A DNA stretch of 11,022 bases from Gammaproteobacteria bacterium. Lineage in GTDB: Bacteria > Pseudomonadota > Gammaproteobacteria > Enterobacterales > GCA-2746155. The stretch lies in NCBI GenBank assembly GCA_024206355.1, contig JAAGZM010000099.1, positions 1-11,022 on the forward strand, written 5' to 3'. Shown here one piece after another: positions 1 to 6,285 of the stretch (the first letter of the stretch is position 1; each line of letters starts with the position of its first letter). The notes beneath the pieces were generated by a model. That model saw only the letters and a list, made by a program, of their open reading frames with translations. It was not told where the DNA came from and made no database searches. The position numbers were made by a program, and so were the translations under genes.

Positions 1-150
1 CAATAAGCTCGTTAAATGTTTTCATTAAAATTCTCAGTGGCATTAGTAATTAGATTTAATATATACCATTCGATTTACCGATGTCGAAAAAGTGTATATT
101 GCTTGCCTAAAACTAGCTAATAAAAAGGAATAGATTGTTGATAGAATTAA
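1..150. other. Leading spacer with no recognised gene
   Basis: No reading frame with recognisable similarity was found on either strand. All frames are interrupted by stops at short intervals and the stretch is very AT-rich. A minus-strand ATG at 24-26 opens a frame that leaves the window after eight codons, too little to judge. Stops at 139-150 close the frame of the aldehyde dehydrogenase fragment that begins right after, so this stretch is not the upstream part of that gene. Confidence 0.5.
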
Positions 151-243
151 CTTGTTCTTGAAGAAACCTTCGGCCCTGTTATCCCTATGATCCGCTGCAA
201 GGATATTGATGATGTGATCCGGCTTTCAAACTCAACGGCGTTT
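151..243 (+). pseudogene. Aldehyde dehydrogenase fragment (about 31 codons from the C-terminal half)
   Basis: The frame starting at 151 reads LVLEETFGPVIP, then a short stretch ending in IRLSNSTAF. This is the classic aldehyde dehydrogenase segment in which the E-E-x-F-G-P motif is followed some 20 residues later by the L-x-N-S/T-x-x-(Y/F)-G-L region. Both motifs appear in the right order and at the right spacing. The frame is preceded by in-frame stops at 139-150. Homology stops exactly where the next conserved residues (Gly-Leu-Ser) should come, and transposase-like sequence takes over, ending at a TAG at 274. The catalytic cysteine and the rest of the protein of about 480 residues are absent. 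It is a dead fragment, and which aldehyde dehydrogenase subfamily it came from cannot be told. Confidence 0.75.
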
Positions 244-249
244 GAAAAG

Positions 250-401
250 ACTATTATCACTGTAAATGGAAAATAGCTCAGCAAATAATTAAACAAAAAG
301 CTGATTACATTTTGGTATTGAAAGGAAACCATTCAGGTATGCAATCAGAGTTAGAAACTTGGTGGCACAAAGTTGAACGAGAGGGAGTATCTGAGGATTC
401 T
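250..401 (+). pseudogene. ISAs1-family transposase fragment
   Basis: From 270 the frame reads KIAQQIIKQKADYILVLKGN and continues through ELETWWHKVEREG. This matches the stretch of ISAs1-family (H-repeat-associated, DDE) transposases that follows the catalytic I-T-I-D-A strand. The preceding TIITVNGK at 250-273 looks like that strand, but it lies one frame away, the catalytic aspartate is lost, and the usual A-M-G-C-Q-K stretch is partly deleted. After about 401 similarity fades, although the frame stays open to a TAA at 468-470, which overlaps the end of the permease gene on the other strand. No terminal inverted repeats were recognised. It is a remnant of a decayed insertion sequence and cannot be mobile. 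Confidence 0.75.
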
Positions 402-462
402 AGGATTAACATTAGTAAAGTCAAGGTTCCTTTTTCTTTCTTTTGGACAGGAGAGAGGGATC

Positions 463-1344
463 TTATCTAAGTCCCTTTAAAGCATCCCAACTAATAAACA
501 CCAGCGCCAACCAAATCAGCGAAAACGATACTATCTGTCCTGAGCCAAGAGGTTCATGGAATACAAATACGGCTAATAAAAATGTAATACTTGGTGCTAA
601 ATATTGAATAAACCCCATTGTCGAAAGCTTAATACCTTTAACGCTAGCTGCAAACAATGCCATTGGAACTATCGTAATAATCCCACTCAATATCAACAGA
701 CTGTTGATTTGCCATTGGAATGAGAAAAATGCATTTTCACCAATATTATATTTCCAAATCAAAAAGGCAGTTGCAAAGGGTAGAGTTATAATGATTTCCA
801 TCAATAGACCATTGAATGAATCAACATGAAGTTTTTTACGTATCAATCCATAAAAACCAAAAGAAAATGCCAAACTCAGAGATACCCAAGGTAGAGAGCC
901 ATGTTGCAAAATTTGATTGGCAACTGCTAAGACAACTAATAACAGGGCAATATATTTACGATTATTGAGCTTTTCGCCTAAAAAGACTATTCCTAAAGCA
1001 ACAGAAATTAGTGGGTTAATAAAGTAACCTAAAGAAGTTTCGAGCACTTGGCCGTTAGAAATTGCCCACACATAAACTAGCCAATTGATACCTATCAAGA
1101 AACCAGTAATTATAAGACCAAAAAACAGCTTAGGAGTTTTTATGATTTCTAAAATTTTATTTTTTTTATTAAGAAGCCACATCGCAGGAATGATTGTTAA
1201 CAATGACCAGATAATGCGGTGAGACATAATTTCCAGTGCATCTACTCCATTGAGCATTATAAAAAAGAGAGGTGCTAGACCCCACCAGACAAATGCTGCT
1301 ATGGCTAGTAAGACATTCTTTGTTTGATGATCTTTATTTTGCAT
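463..1344 (-). CDS. rarD: RarD-type EamA-family permease
   Basis: A 293-residue polytopic inner-membrane protein of the drug/metabolite transporter superfamily. The length is normal for RarD, and about ten hydrophobic segments can be seen. RarD-like hallmarks are the N-terminal FVWWGLAPLFF, the EIMSHRIIWS segment near residue 40, and INWLVYVWAISNGQVLETSL followed by GYFINPL around residues 85-112. The C-terminal half repeats the EamA fold and has GFIQYLAPSITFLLAV. The transported substrate of RarD proteins is not well established; the name comes from a link to chloramphenicol resistance. The ATG at 1342-1344 is the first possible start, because an in-frame TAG lies two codons upstream. No strong ribosome binding site precedes it. 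The gene begins 24 bases after the stop of an FKBP remnant on the same strand, so it may once have been the second gene of a pair. Its 3' end overlaps the open frame that trails the transposase scar. Confidence 0.92.
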   Translation of the reverse strand: MQNKDHQTKNVLLAIAAFVWWGLAPLFFIMLNGVDALEIMSHRIIWSLLTIIPAMWLLNKKNKILEIIKTPKLFFGLIITGFLIGINWLVYVWAISNGQVLETSLGYFINPLISVALGIVFLGEKLNNRKYIALLLVVLAVANQILQHGSLPWVSLSLAFSFGFYGLIRKKLHVDSFNGLLMEIIITLPFATAFLIWKYNIGENAFFSFQWQINSLLILSGIITIVPMALFAASVKGIKLSTMGFIQYLAPSITFLLAVFVFHEPLGSGQIVSFSLIWLALVFISWDALKGLR

Positions 1345-1368
1345 CGGCTATTGTACGACTGAAATTAA

Positions 1369-1488
1369 TTAAATATCAAAAATTAGCATAACATTAGATC
1401 CTATTATCTCACCGTCACCATCTTGTCTATAGTCTAGCTCTGAAGGAAAGAATAATTTCCAGTGTGCACCTTTTTGAACCGATGTTGA
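1369..1488 (-). pseudogene. C-terminal remnant of an FKBP-type peptidyl-prolyl isomerase
   Basis: The minus strand, read down from 1488, gives STSVQKGAHWKLFFPSELDY, then a glycine-containing stretch, IIGSNVMLIFDI and a TAA at 1369-1371. This follows the end of FKBP domains: the M-x-x-G-x-x-W-x-L-x-I-P-S-x-L-A-Y segment, the glycine-rich loop, I-G-P-N-x-x-L-I-F-x-V. About 40 codons remain. An in-frame TAA at 1504-1506 closes the frame and no start codon exists, so the N-terminal part of the FKBP domain and any secretion signal are gone. In this remnant the conserved glycine-rich loop is D-G-D-G-E and the I-G-P-N proline is serine, both consistent with drift. The stop lies 24 bases before the permease start, a spacing typical of an operon. 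Confidence 0.72.
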
Positions 1489-1607
1489 AAAACTAAAAAA
1501 TTGTTAACAAAATTAATATGAGATATTTATTCATAATTGGATCCTTGCTCTGTTTGTATCTGCATTGTGGATCGTGGATCATGTTGTTCTAACAGTCCTT
1601 GTTAACT
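1489..1607. other. Spacer between FKBP remnant and TIGR03545-like gene
   Basis: Nothing coding was recognised. It contains two perfect 7-base direct copies of GTGGATC in tandem at 1567-1580. A 24-codon plus-strand frame starts at the ATG at 1519-1521; it has no ribosome binding site and no similarity that I recognise. No convincing terminator hairpin for the TIGR03545-like gene was seen. Confidence 0.4.
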
Positions 1608-3281
1608 TCATATTTTTCCAATAATCCCTTTAAGTAATTTATCGTGATCACCCATCTGTGATTGCCATTGATCAAAATTACCTTTAAAACTATCCAAAGA
1701 GGATAAGTCTCCCACCTTATCCACGATAGACTGTTTTATTTTGCCGCTATACTTATCGACTTCATTTTTAATTTTATCGCCGATTGCATTTTTAAATAAT
1801 TTTTCTATTCCTGAATCCAGCTTTATTGTTGGATTATTGATTGTTCCTGTGGCTGTTAATTTAAAGTCAATTTTCTTCTCATTATTGATACTGGTTGCTA
1901 ATGATTTTTGCCAGCCTGAAATGCCCTCAGGTATATCAAGAACAGGCGCACTAATACTAAATTTGGCAGTCATGTTAATTCTTTCCAGAGTGATTTCGCC
2001 ATCAACTTGGGCAGTCAGATTTCCAGATTTTAATTTCCAGCTACCCGTATCCGTTTGCATAAACTGCATAGAGTTTAATGGCCAATCAATAACATGAGAC
2101 TTTATCTTTGTAGACATTTTTTTTGATGATGCCCAGTCACTGATAACATCTAATTTTGCTTGTCCCTTGCCACCCAAATCAATATTCAATTTCGCTGGAT
2201 TTCCTGTTAACCAGGGTAAGTAGCCTAAATCAAAACCATTACCATCTAATTCCCAGCCTTGGTTATTTCCACTGAGTACAACTTCCTTGATTAGAATTTC
2301 TGGGAATATATGCCGATCCTTAAAATAGACTTGTTTACCAAGCTGAATTGCTAACTGTTCTTCGGAGGATTCTGCACCTTCAGGTTTAAAACTCTTGGCA
2401 ATTTCTAGTGCTTTGGTAACCCAAGGTGTATATTGAGGTCCAATAAATTTGTCGACTAGACCTTCTATTCCATTTCCTACGCCCATTTTATTCATAATGG
2501 CATTCATATCATCGGTTGGGCCATTTTTCACTGATGTTAACTGTGCACTCAGCATTTTCTTATCGGCTTTTAATTGACTGGATAAAGATGATATTTGTTT
2601 TCTTTCTTTATTAATTGATTTCTTTAATTTTTTCCAATCTTTGCGATCAGTCAATAAATTCATTTTATTTTTCTTTGCTCGCTTTGATAAGCGCTCATAT
2701 TCAGATTTAATATTGGCGACTCGCTTTTCTAATGCTTCTTTATCTAATGCTTTGGCCCATTCTTGCTTTAATTTGCTTTGACTAACTTTTAATTCATCGA
2801 CTCGTTTTAAAGTGATTAAATCAGCATTAGCAACCAGTTCATCGACATCGACATTATTGAGATCAGGTATGACAGAGCCGATAGCTTTCTCAATTGCTTG
2901 TGTCGCTCGTCTACCGCCCTCAATTTCACCACTGGTTTCTCTCTTTGTTGCAGTTTTAACACCAGTTAAAACCAACTTATCAATGACTATCTTTTTCCAT
3001 AGCAAGGAATTTGTATCAACGGCAAATTCGATTTGCTCAGATTCAAAAATGTTTTCCATTGGTTGTTGTGGATTTGCAGCTGTTAGTTGATTAATCGAAA
3101 CCGAGACAGGAAACAATTTTAAATCAACACTGTTTACCTCAACCTTTGCACCAAGTGCCTCACTACCAAGTTCCTCGATAGTGTTTTTAACGATCACGGG
3201 TGCGAATAAATACCACACTAAAGCAAGGATGATAATTAATCCAACAAAAACAGCGAGCCCCCACCAGCGAATTATTTTCAT
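1608..3281 (-). CDS. TIGR03545-like membrane-anchored coiled-coil protein of unknown function
   Basis: This 557-residue protein has a single N-terminal membrane anchor (about residues 6-26), followed by an AsmA-like segment: APVIVKNTIEELGSEALGAK, then VDLKLFPVSVSINQL and a stretch around 84-108 resembling the repeating beta units of AsmA/YdbH-type proteins. A lysine- and glutamate-rich helical region at about 160-252 is likely coiled coil. The C-terminal half (about 315-500) is again rich in short beta strands, with a lipid-transfer-like AsmA flavour (GNGFDLGYLPWLTGNPAKLN, DFKLTATGTINNPTIKLDSG). The topology implies a cytoplasmic N-terminus and a periplasmic body. By architecture and by its neighbour it matches family TIGR03545, which is restricted to bacteria with outer membranes and is usually paired with TIGR03546. 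The ATG at 3279-3281 has a good ribosome binding site (AGGAG, plus-strand ctcct at 3288-3292) six bases upstream. The function is not known; a role in envelope lipid or protein traffic is inference only. Confidence 0.85.
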   Translation of the reverse strand: MKIIRWWGLAVFVGLIIILALVWYLFAPVIVKNTIEELGSEALGAKVEVNSVDLKLFPVSVSINQLTAANPQQPMENIFESEQIEFAVDTNSLLWKKIVIDKLVLTGVKTATKRETSGEIEGGRRATQAIEKAIGSVIPDLNNVDVDELVANADLITLKRVDELKVSQSKLKQEWAKALDKEALEKRVANIKSEYERLSKRAKKNKMNLLTDRKDWKKLKKSINKERKQISSLSSQLKADKKMLSAQLTSVKNGPTDDMNAIMNKMGVGNGIEGLVDKFIGPQYTPWVTKALEIAKSFKPEGAESSEEQLAIQLGKQVYFKDRHIFPEILIKEVVLSGNNQGWELDGNGFDLGYLPWLTGNPAKLNIDLGGKGQAKLDVISDWASSKKMSTKIKSHVIDWPLNSMQFMQTDTGSWKLKSGNLTAQVDGEITLERINMTAKFSISAPVLDIPEGISGWQKSLATSINNEKKIDFKLTATGTINNPTIKLDSGIEKLFKNAIGDKIKNEVDKYSGKIKQSIVDKVGDLSSLDSFKGNFDQWQSQMGDHDKLLKGIIGKI

Positions 3282-3342
3282 ATTGGACTCCTGAATTTAG
3301 GTTGATTTAAGTTTTGATTGTTTGAATTCATTGTAATAAAAC

Positions 3343-3849
3343 TCAGCTCGAGCTTGCTTCATATAATTGCCAGATCTTTGAGGCTTTTAATATTTTAATA
3401 ATTTTATAGTGCTCGAATGTATCAAGCCATTTTTCTCTGTATTGAGATATTAATATTTTGTTAATGGGGTACAGAATAATTGCCAGAATGCTGGCAACTA
3501 GCAACCCACCAATAACCTCGCTATAGTAAAAGTTGCTCCAGCGACCGAGAAGGGTATTGTAAAAACTTTCCCAAATAGGGATCAGGCTAGGTAGTTGTAA
3601 CAGACTTAAGCCGATTGATTCTGATATAGGTTCAAGCATTAGCCCCAAAATACTAAATAAGGGCCACATGATTAAAAACAATGTTAGATTAACTCTAAAC
3701 CAAAGAACAATTAACAAAATTAATAGGTTATGTAATGAAAGTAGTGGTGTAAGACCAATAATAGCTGCAAATGAGATTGCTGAGGCAAGTTGGGCAGGCG
3801 ACTGTTCAGAATTAAGTGCCTTAAATATTTTCATTATAATTGTGAGCAT
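3343..3849 (-). CDS. TIGR03546-like small integral membrane protein
   Basis: A 168-residue hydrophobic protein. The opening MKIFKALNSEQSPAQLASAI, followed by a GLTPLLSLHNLLILLIVL stretch, is the signature I recall for TIGR03546 (distantly DUF2062-like). Three or four membrane segments are visible: about 22-47, 50-75 (NLTLFLIMWPLFSILGLML) and 112-133 (VIGGLLVASILAIILYPINK). The basic C-terminal tail is probably cytoplasmic. It lies 61 bases upstream of the TIGR03545-like gene on the same strand. The two families usually occur as neighbours, so the proteins probably act together in the inner membrane. The ATG at 3847-3849 is chosen because AGGAA (plus-strand ttcct at 3858-3862) lies eight bases upstream; the internal ATG five codons on has no such site. 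The gene starts 28 bases after the stop of a decayed dehydrogenase. Biochemical function is unknown. Confidence 0.85.
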   Translation of the reverse strand: MLTIIMKIFKALNSEQSPAQLASAISFAAIIGLTPLLSLHNLLILLIVLWFRVNLTLFLIMWPLFSILGLMLEPISESIGLSLLQLPSLIPIWESFYNTLLGRWSNFYYSEVIGGLLVASILAIILYPINKILISQYREKWLDTFEHYKIIKILKASKIWQLYEASSS

Positions 3850-3857
3850 CAGCCTAG

Positions 3858-3862
3858 TTCCT
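3858..3862 (-). promoter_or_regulatory. Ribosome binding site deciding the TIGR03546-like start
   Basis: AGGAA on the minus strand, eight bases before the ATG at 3847-3849. It favours this start over the ATG at 3832-3834, which is preceded only by AT-rich sequence. Confidence 0.6.
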
Positions 3863-3877
3863 CAATTGATCAATCAG

Positions 3878-4001
3878 TTATATTACACGATCATTTCCAC
3901 CATCAATAGATATTTGTGTGCCTATTGTTTTAGAAAGTACTTCCGGAGATGGTAACAACAAGGTTTGCAACATCGGCGGAAGTGATCTCTGTGGCGAGTA
4001 G
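3878..4001 (-). pseudogene. Frameshifted C-terminal remnant of a short-chain dehydrogenase/reductase
   Basis: Reading the minus strand down from 4001, one frame gives LLATEITSADVANLVVTISG and then runs into a TAA. A shift of one base near 3940-3946 restores similarity with VLSKTIGTQISIDGGNDRVI and a TAA at 3878-3880. Together these form the C-terminus of a classical short-chain dehydrogenase/reductase: the (T/S)-x-x-D-V-A-x-L-V segment, then T-G-x-x-I-x-V-D-G-G near the end. The cofactor-binding glycine motif and the Tyr-x-x-x-Lys active site would lie upstream, where no convincing similarity remains. About 40 codons survive. This is a decayed gene on the same strand as the TIGR03546-like gene that begins 28 bases further on. 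The substrate of the lost enzyme cannot be inferred. Confidence 0.75.
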
Positions 4002-4070
4002 ATTGCTAGTTTTATGATTATGAGCAGGTTTGGAGTAGCAAAAATTTCGAGCGCAGAAAAGAATTACTGG

Positions 4071-4096
4071 CTATGGTTACATTCGAGCTACCATAG
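4071..4096. repeat. Inverted repeat downstream of the peroxidase gene
   Basis: CTATGGT at 4071-4077 and ACCATAG at 4090-4096 form a perfect seven-base-pair stem with a 12-base loop. It lies 27 bases beyond the stop of the peroxidase gene in that gene's direction. It could stop or stabilise the transcript, but no run of U follows the stem on the minus strand, so it is not a standard intrinsic terminator. Confidence 0.4.
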
Positions 4097-4123
4097 TGCA
4101 GCCCAATTTCTGAAGATATTAAT

Positions 4124-6007
4124 TTAGAGCTCATTACCAAGTTGATCTCTTGCATCTAGTTGTTGTCCATCAGGCCCTGAATCACGTGTTGGGATCAATG
4201 CTTGAATTGCATTAGAGTTAATATCAGCGGCATCAGGATCAGTTAAAGTGCCCAAAAATTGTACAACCAAATCAACTTCTGCATCACTGATCCGATTTGA
4301 AAACTCTTCATTTCCAGCGAGTATTGTCTCTGAGAGGGCTAGACCATTTGGAGCTACCACTGCGGCACAATCAGGCAAGTCAGAAAATTGTTCAAGTTCA
4401 CACATTTCATTGTCTGCAAAATATCTTCTAATTGAATCACCATGTCCCTGATAATGTTCAACATTACGCTTTAATGTGGAAAACTGGCCGTTATGGCCCC
4501 AAGGACCAGTGATGGCTACATTTAATAATGTTGGGGCTCTGAATGCACCAGTCCCATCTCTACCCACAGCACCTTCATCAGAGCCAGTTCCCTCAGGATC
4601 TGTACCTGGGCCAATTTGAGGATAGTTTGCAGGTAAAGGAGCCTGGGTTGAGAAAAATGCTCCAGAATGACAAAATGTACAGCCAGTGCTACCTGCCATA
4701 AAAGTGATTGCACCTCTTTTTTCATCGATTGATAATGCGCTATCATTACCATCAACATAGTCAAAAAATGGGTTGTTAATAAAAATTTGAACCGCTTCAT
4801 AGGCTGCTATTGCTTCAGCGATTTTTGAATAATTGATGTTTGTGTTACCAAACGCTGCCTGAAATAAATCTCCCCAATCTATAGTACTTAAATTCCCAGC
4901 CAATATTGTTTCTCGATAGGAAGTATGTTCTGTTATATCTGTTTCATCATAACCAAATTGAGTAATATCACCCATCTCTGCTGAAGACGTTACAGGAAAA
5001 TTTGACTGTGCAGCAAGCAAGGTTAAGGTACTATTATCACCAACAGATAAAATTGTATTATTGGTTACATCTGTTGAATCGGTAGTCAGACCTATACCTT
5101 GCAGAGCTACTCTATTGTCCCAAAATAAACCTCTTGTCCAAAGTGATGTATTACAGGTTGCAGGTGAATTTCTGGGAATAATCGGAATTATATTTACACC
5201 ATCGGTACGTCCCTGGCCTAACAGGGCAGGATCAACAGTATTGACGCCAATAGGCAAAGATAAACCATCACTGCCGCAACCAATTGCAGGGTGATGGCAG
5301 GATGAGCAAGCAGTATCTCCATTAACGCTCAAGGATTTATTGTGAAATAACCGCATTCCCAATTCAACCATTGCTGCTGTCTGTTCACTTCTTACTCTGG
5401 CTGCAAAAGCACGCATATTTTCAAGATCAGATACCATTTCATTATGATTGAGCATTGCTCTAAGACAGGTGTCTAGTATTTCATCAGCTACATTTAGAGC
5501 ATTTCGCTCATTATTACATTCCCCAAAATTTTCTAGTCTGTCGTTAAGTATTTCAGTTCTCGAACCATTACTATTACCAGCGTTAGTATCATTAATTAGT
5601 GTTGTTACAATAATTGTTGAAGTAACACTTTCATCGTTAACATCGCCCGTAGTTATGGAGTAGATATATTCAGTATTTACCTGGAGATTGGCATCAATAT
5701 AGAAATTTTCAGACGTTTCAGAGATTATGATATTATTTCTATAAATAGAATAAGTAGCGTTGTTTTTAAGCCATGAAAGGCCAATACTTGTACCTGAAAA
5801 GGCATGACCAATTAATTCTACATTTCCAGCATTGAGTGTTGGTGTTATATTTACTGATGGTGTTACTTCTTCATCATCTCCGCTACCACCACTGCCACAA
5901 GAAGCCTGCATCAAAATTATTGGTATAACTAATATTAGTTTCTGTATTTTTGATCTTAAATTACAAAATGTTTGATAAATATCACTAATTAACCTTTGAA
6001 ACTGCAT
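4124..6007 (-). CDS. Di-heme cytochrome c peroxidase/MauG-like lipoprotein with N-terminal FN3-like domain
   Basis: This 627-residue protein (numbered from the chosen start) opens with a long basic region, a hydrophobic core LILVIPIILM and a cysteine at 37 followed by GSGGSGDDEE. That looks like a lipoprotein signal and flexible tether, although the -3 position is glutamine, so the lipobox is imperfect. Residues about 57-137 resemble a fibronectin type III domain (GLSWLKNNATYSIYRNN, NTEYIYSITTGD). The rest is a di-heme peroxidase of the CcpA/MauG family. The first heme motif CSSCH is at 234-238, inside GMRLFHNKSLSVNGDTACSS and what follows; the second, CTFCH, is at 443-447. The family's conserved block RAPTLLNVAITGPWGHNGQF is at 490-509. 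Such enzymes reduce hydrogen peroxide or oxidise protein residues in the periplasm. An upstream ATG (6116-6118) keeps the frame open, but the start at 6005-6007 has a clear ribosome binding site and puts the signal peptide near the N-terminus. The gene is divergent from the oxidoreductase operon. The peroxidase substrate is uncertain. Confidence 0.87.
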   Translation of the reverse strand: MQFQRLISDIYQTFCNLRSKIQKLILVIPIILMQASCGSGGSGDDEEVTPSVNITPTLNAGNVELIGHAFSGTSIGLSWLKNNATYSIYRNNIIISETSENFYIDANLQVNTEYIYSITTGDVNDESVTSTIIVTTLINDTNAGNSNGSRTEILNDRLENFGECNNERNALNVADEILDTCLRAMLNHNEMVSDLENMRAFAARVRSEQTAAMVELGMRLFHNKSLSVNGDTACSSCHHPAIGCGSDGLSLPIGVNTVDPALLGQGRTDGVNIIPIIPRNSPATCNTSLWTRGLFWDNRVALQGIGLTTDSTDVTNNTILSVGDNSTLTLLAAQSNFPVTSSAEMGDITQFGYDETDITEHTSYRETILAGNLSTIDWGDLFQAAFGNTNINYSKIAEAIAAYEAVQIFINNPFFDYVDGNDSALSIDEKRGAITFMAGSTGCTFCHSGAFFSTQAPLPANYPQIGPGTDPEGTGSDEGAVGRDGTGAFRAPTLLNVAITGPWGHNGQFSTLKRNVEHYQGHGDSIRRYFADNEMCELEQFSDLPDCAAVVAPNGLALSETILAGNEEFSNRISDAEVDLVVQFLGTLTDPDAADINSNAIQALIPTRDSGPDGQQLDARDQLGNEL

Positions 6008-6285
6008 CTTAATATTTCCTGTGATATTCAAATAGAACTTTTTAATATATTCTATTAATATGTAAATACTTTGAATGAATTGTGTAAAAAAAAAGGATGT
6101 TCTGAAATATCCATCCAATTATTTCCGTTGTTACACACAATTTACTCGGTTGATCGGTATTTCATAGTCTAAAGTTATTCTTGAAGCTATATTAGTATAG
6201 TAATAAATTGCGAATAATGTGGGAGATAGTTAGAATAATCTCGATTAATAAATAATTCCTATTCTGAGATGAGGAAAGAACTCTT
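6008..6285. promoter_or_regulatory. Divergent intergenic region between peroxidase and oxidoreductase operon
   Basis: A 278-base AT-rich region that must hold the promoters of both the minus-strand peroxidase gene and the plus-strand oxidoreductase operon. It contains a short inverted repeat, CTATA-TTAG-TATAG, at 6187-6200, about 85 bases upstream of the oxidoreductase start. A strong ribosome binding site, GAGGA at 6271-6275, precedes the ATG at 6286. I did not find promoter hexamers good enough to call individually, nor a regulator site that I recognise. Confidence 0.45.
6015..6020 (-). promoter_or_regulatory. Ribosome binding site deciding the peroxidase start
   Basis: AGGAAA on the minus strand lies seven bases before the ATG at 6005-6007. 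The ATG 37 codons upstream has no comparable site, and using it would add a low-complexity stretch encoded partly by a run of A (about 6086-6094) ahead of the signal peptide. Confidence 0.65.

Noticed and set aside
1..26. Possible start of a minus-strand gene (MKTFNELI) running off the left edge
   Set aside because: Eight codons are too few to judge and no clear ribosome binding site precedes the ATG.
147..332. 61-codon minus-strand open frame opposite the aldehyde dehydrogenase/transposase scar
   Set aside because: The plus strand carries recognisable protein similarity across the same bases. The minus-strand product is an antisense shadow with no ribosome binding site or known motif.
1567..1580. 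Tandem GTGGATC repeat as a start of a repeat array
   Set aside because: Only two 7-base copies, with no further periodicity; probably chance or slippage.
1519..1593. 24-codon plus-strand frame starting at ATG 1519 with a hydrophobic N-terminus
   Set aside because: No ribosome binding site, very short, in an AT-rich spacer, and no similarity that I recognise.
4071..4096. Intrinsic terminator for the peroxidase gene
   Set aside because: The hairpin is real but the stem is only seven base pairs with a 12-base loop and no U-run after it, so it is listed only as an inverted repeat.
6008..6118. Longer N-terminus for the peroxidase from the ATG at 6116-6118
   Set aside because: It lacks a ribosome binding site, runs through a poly-A tract, and would place 37 extra residues before the signal peptide. 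The ATG at 6005-6007 has AGGAAA seven bases upstream.
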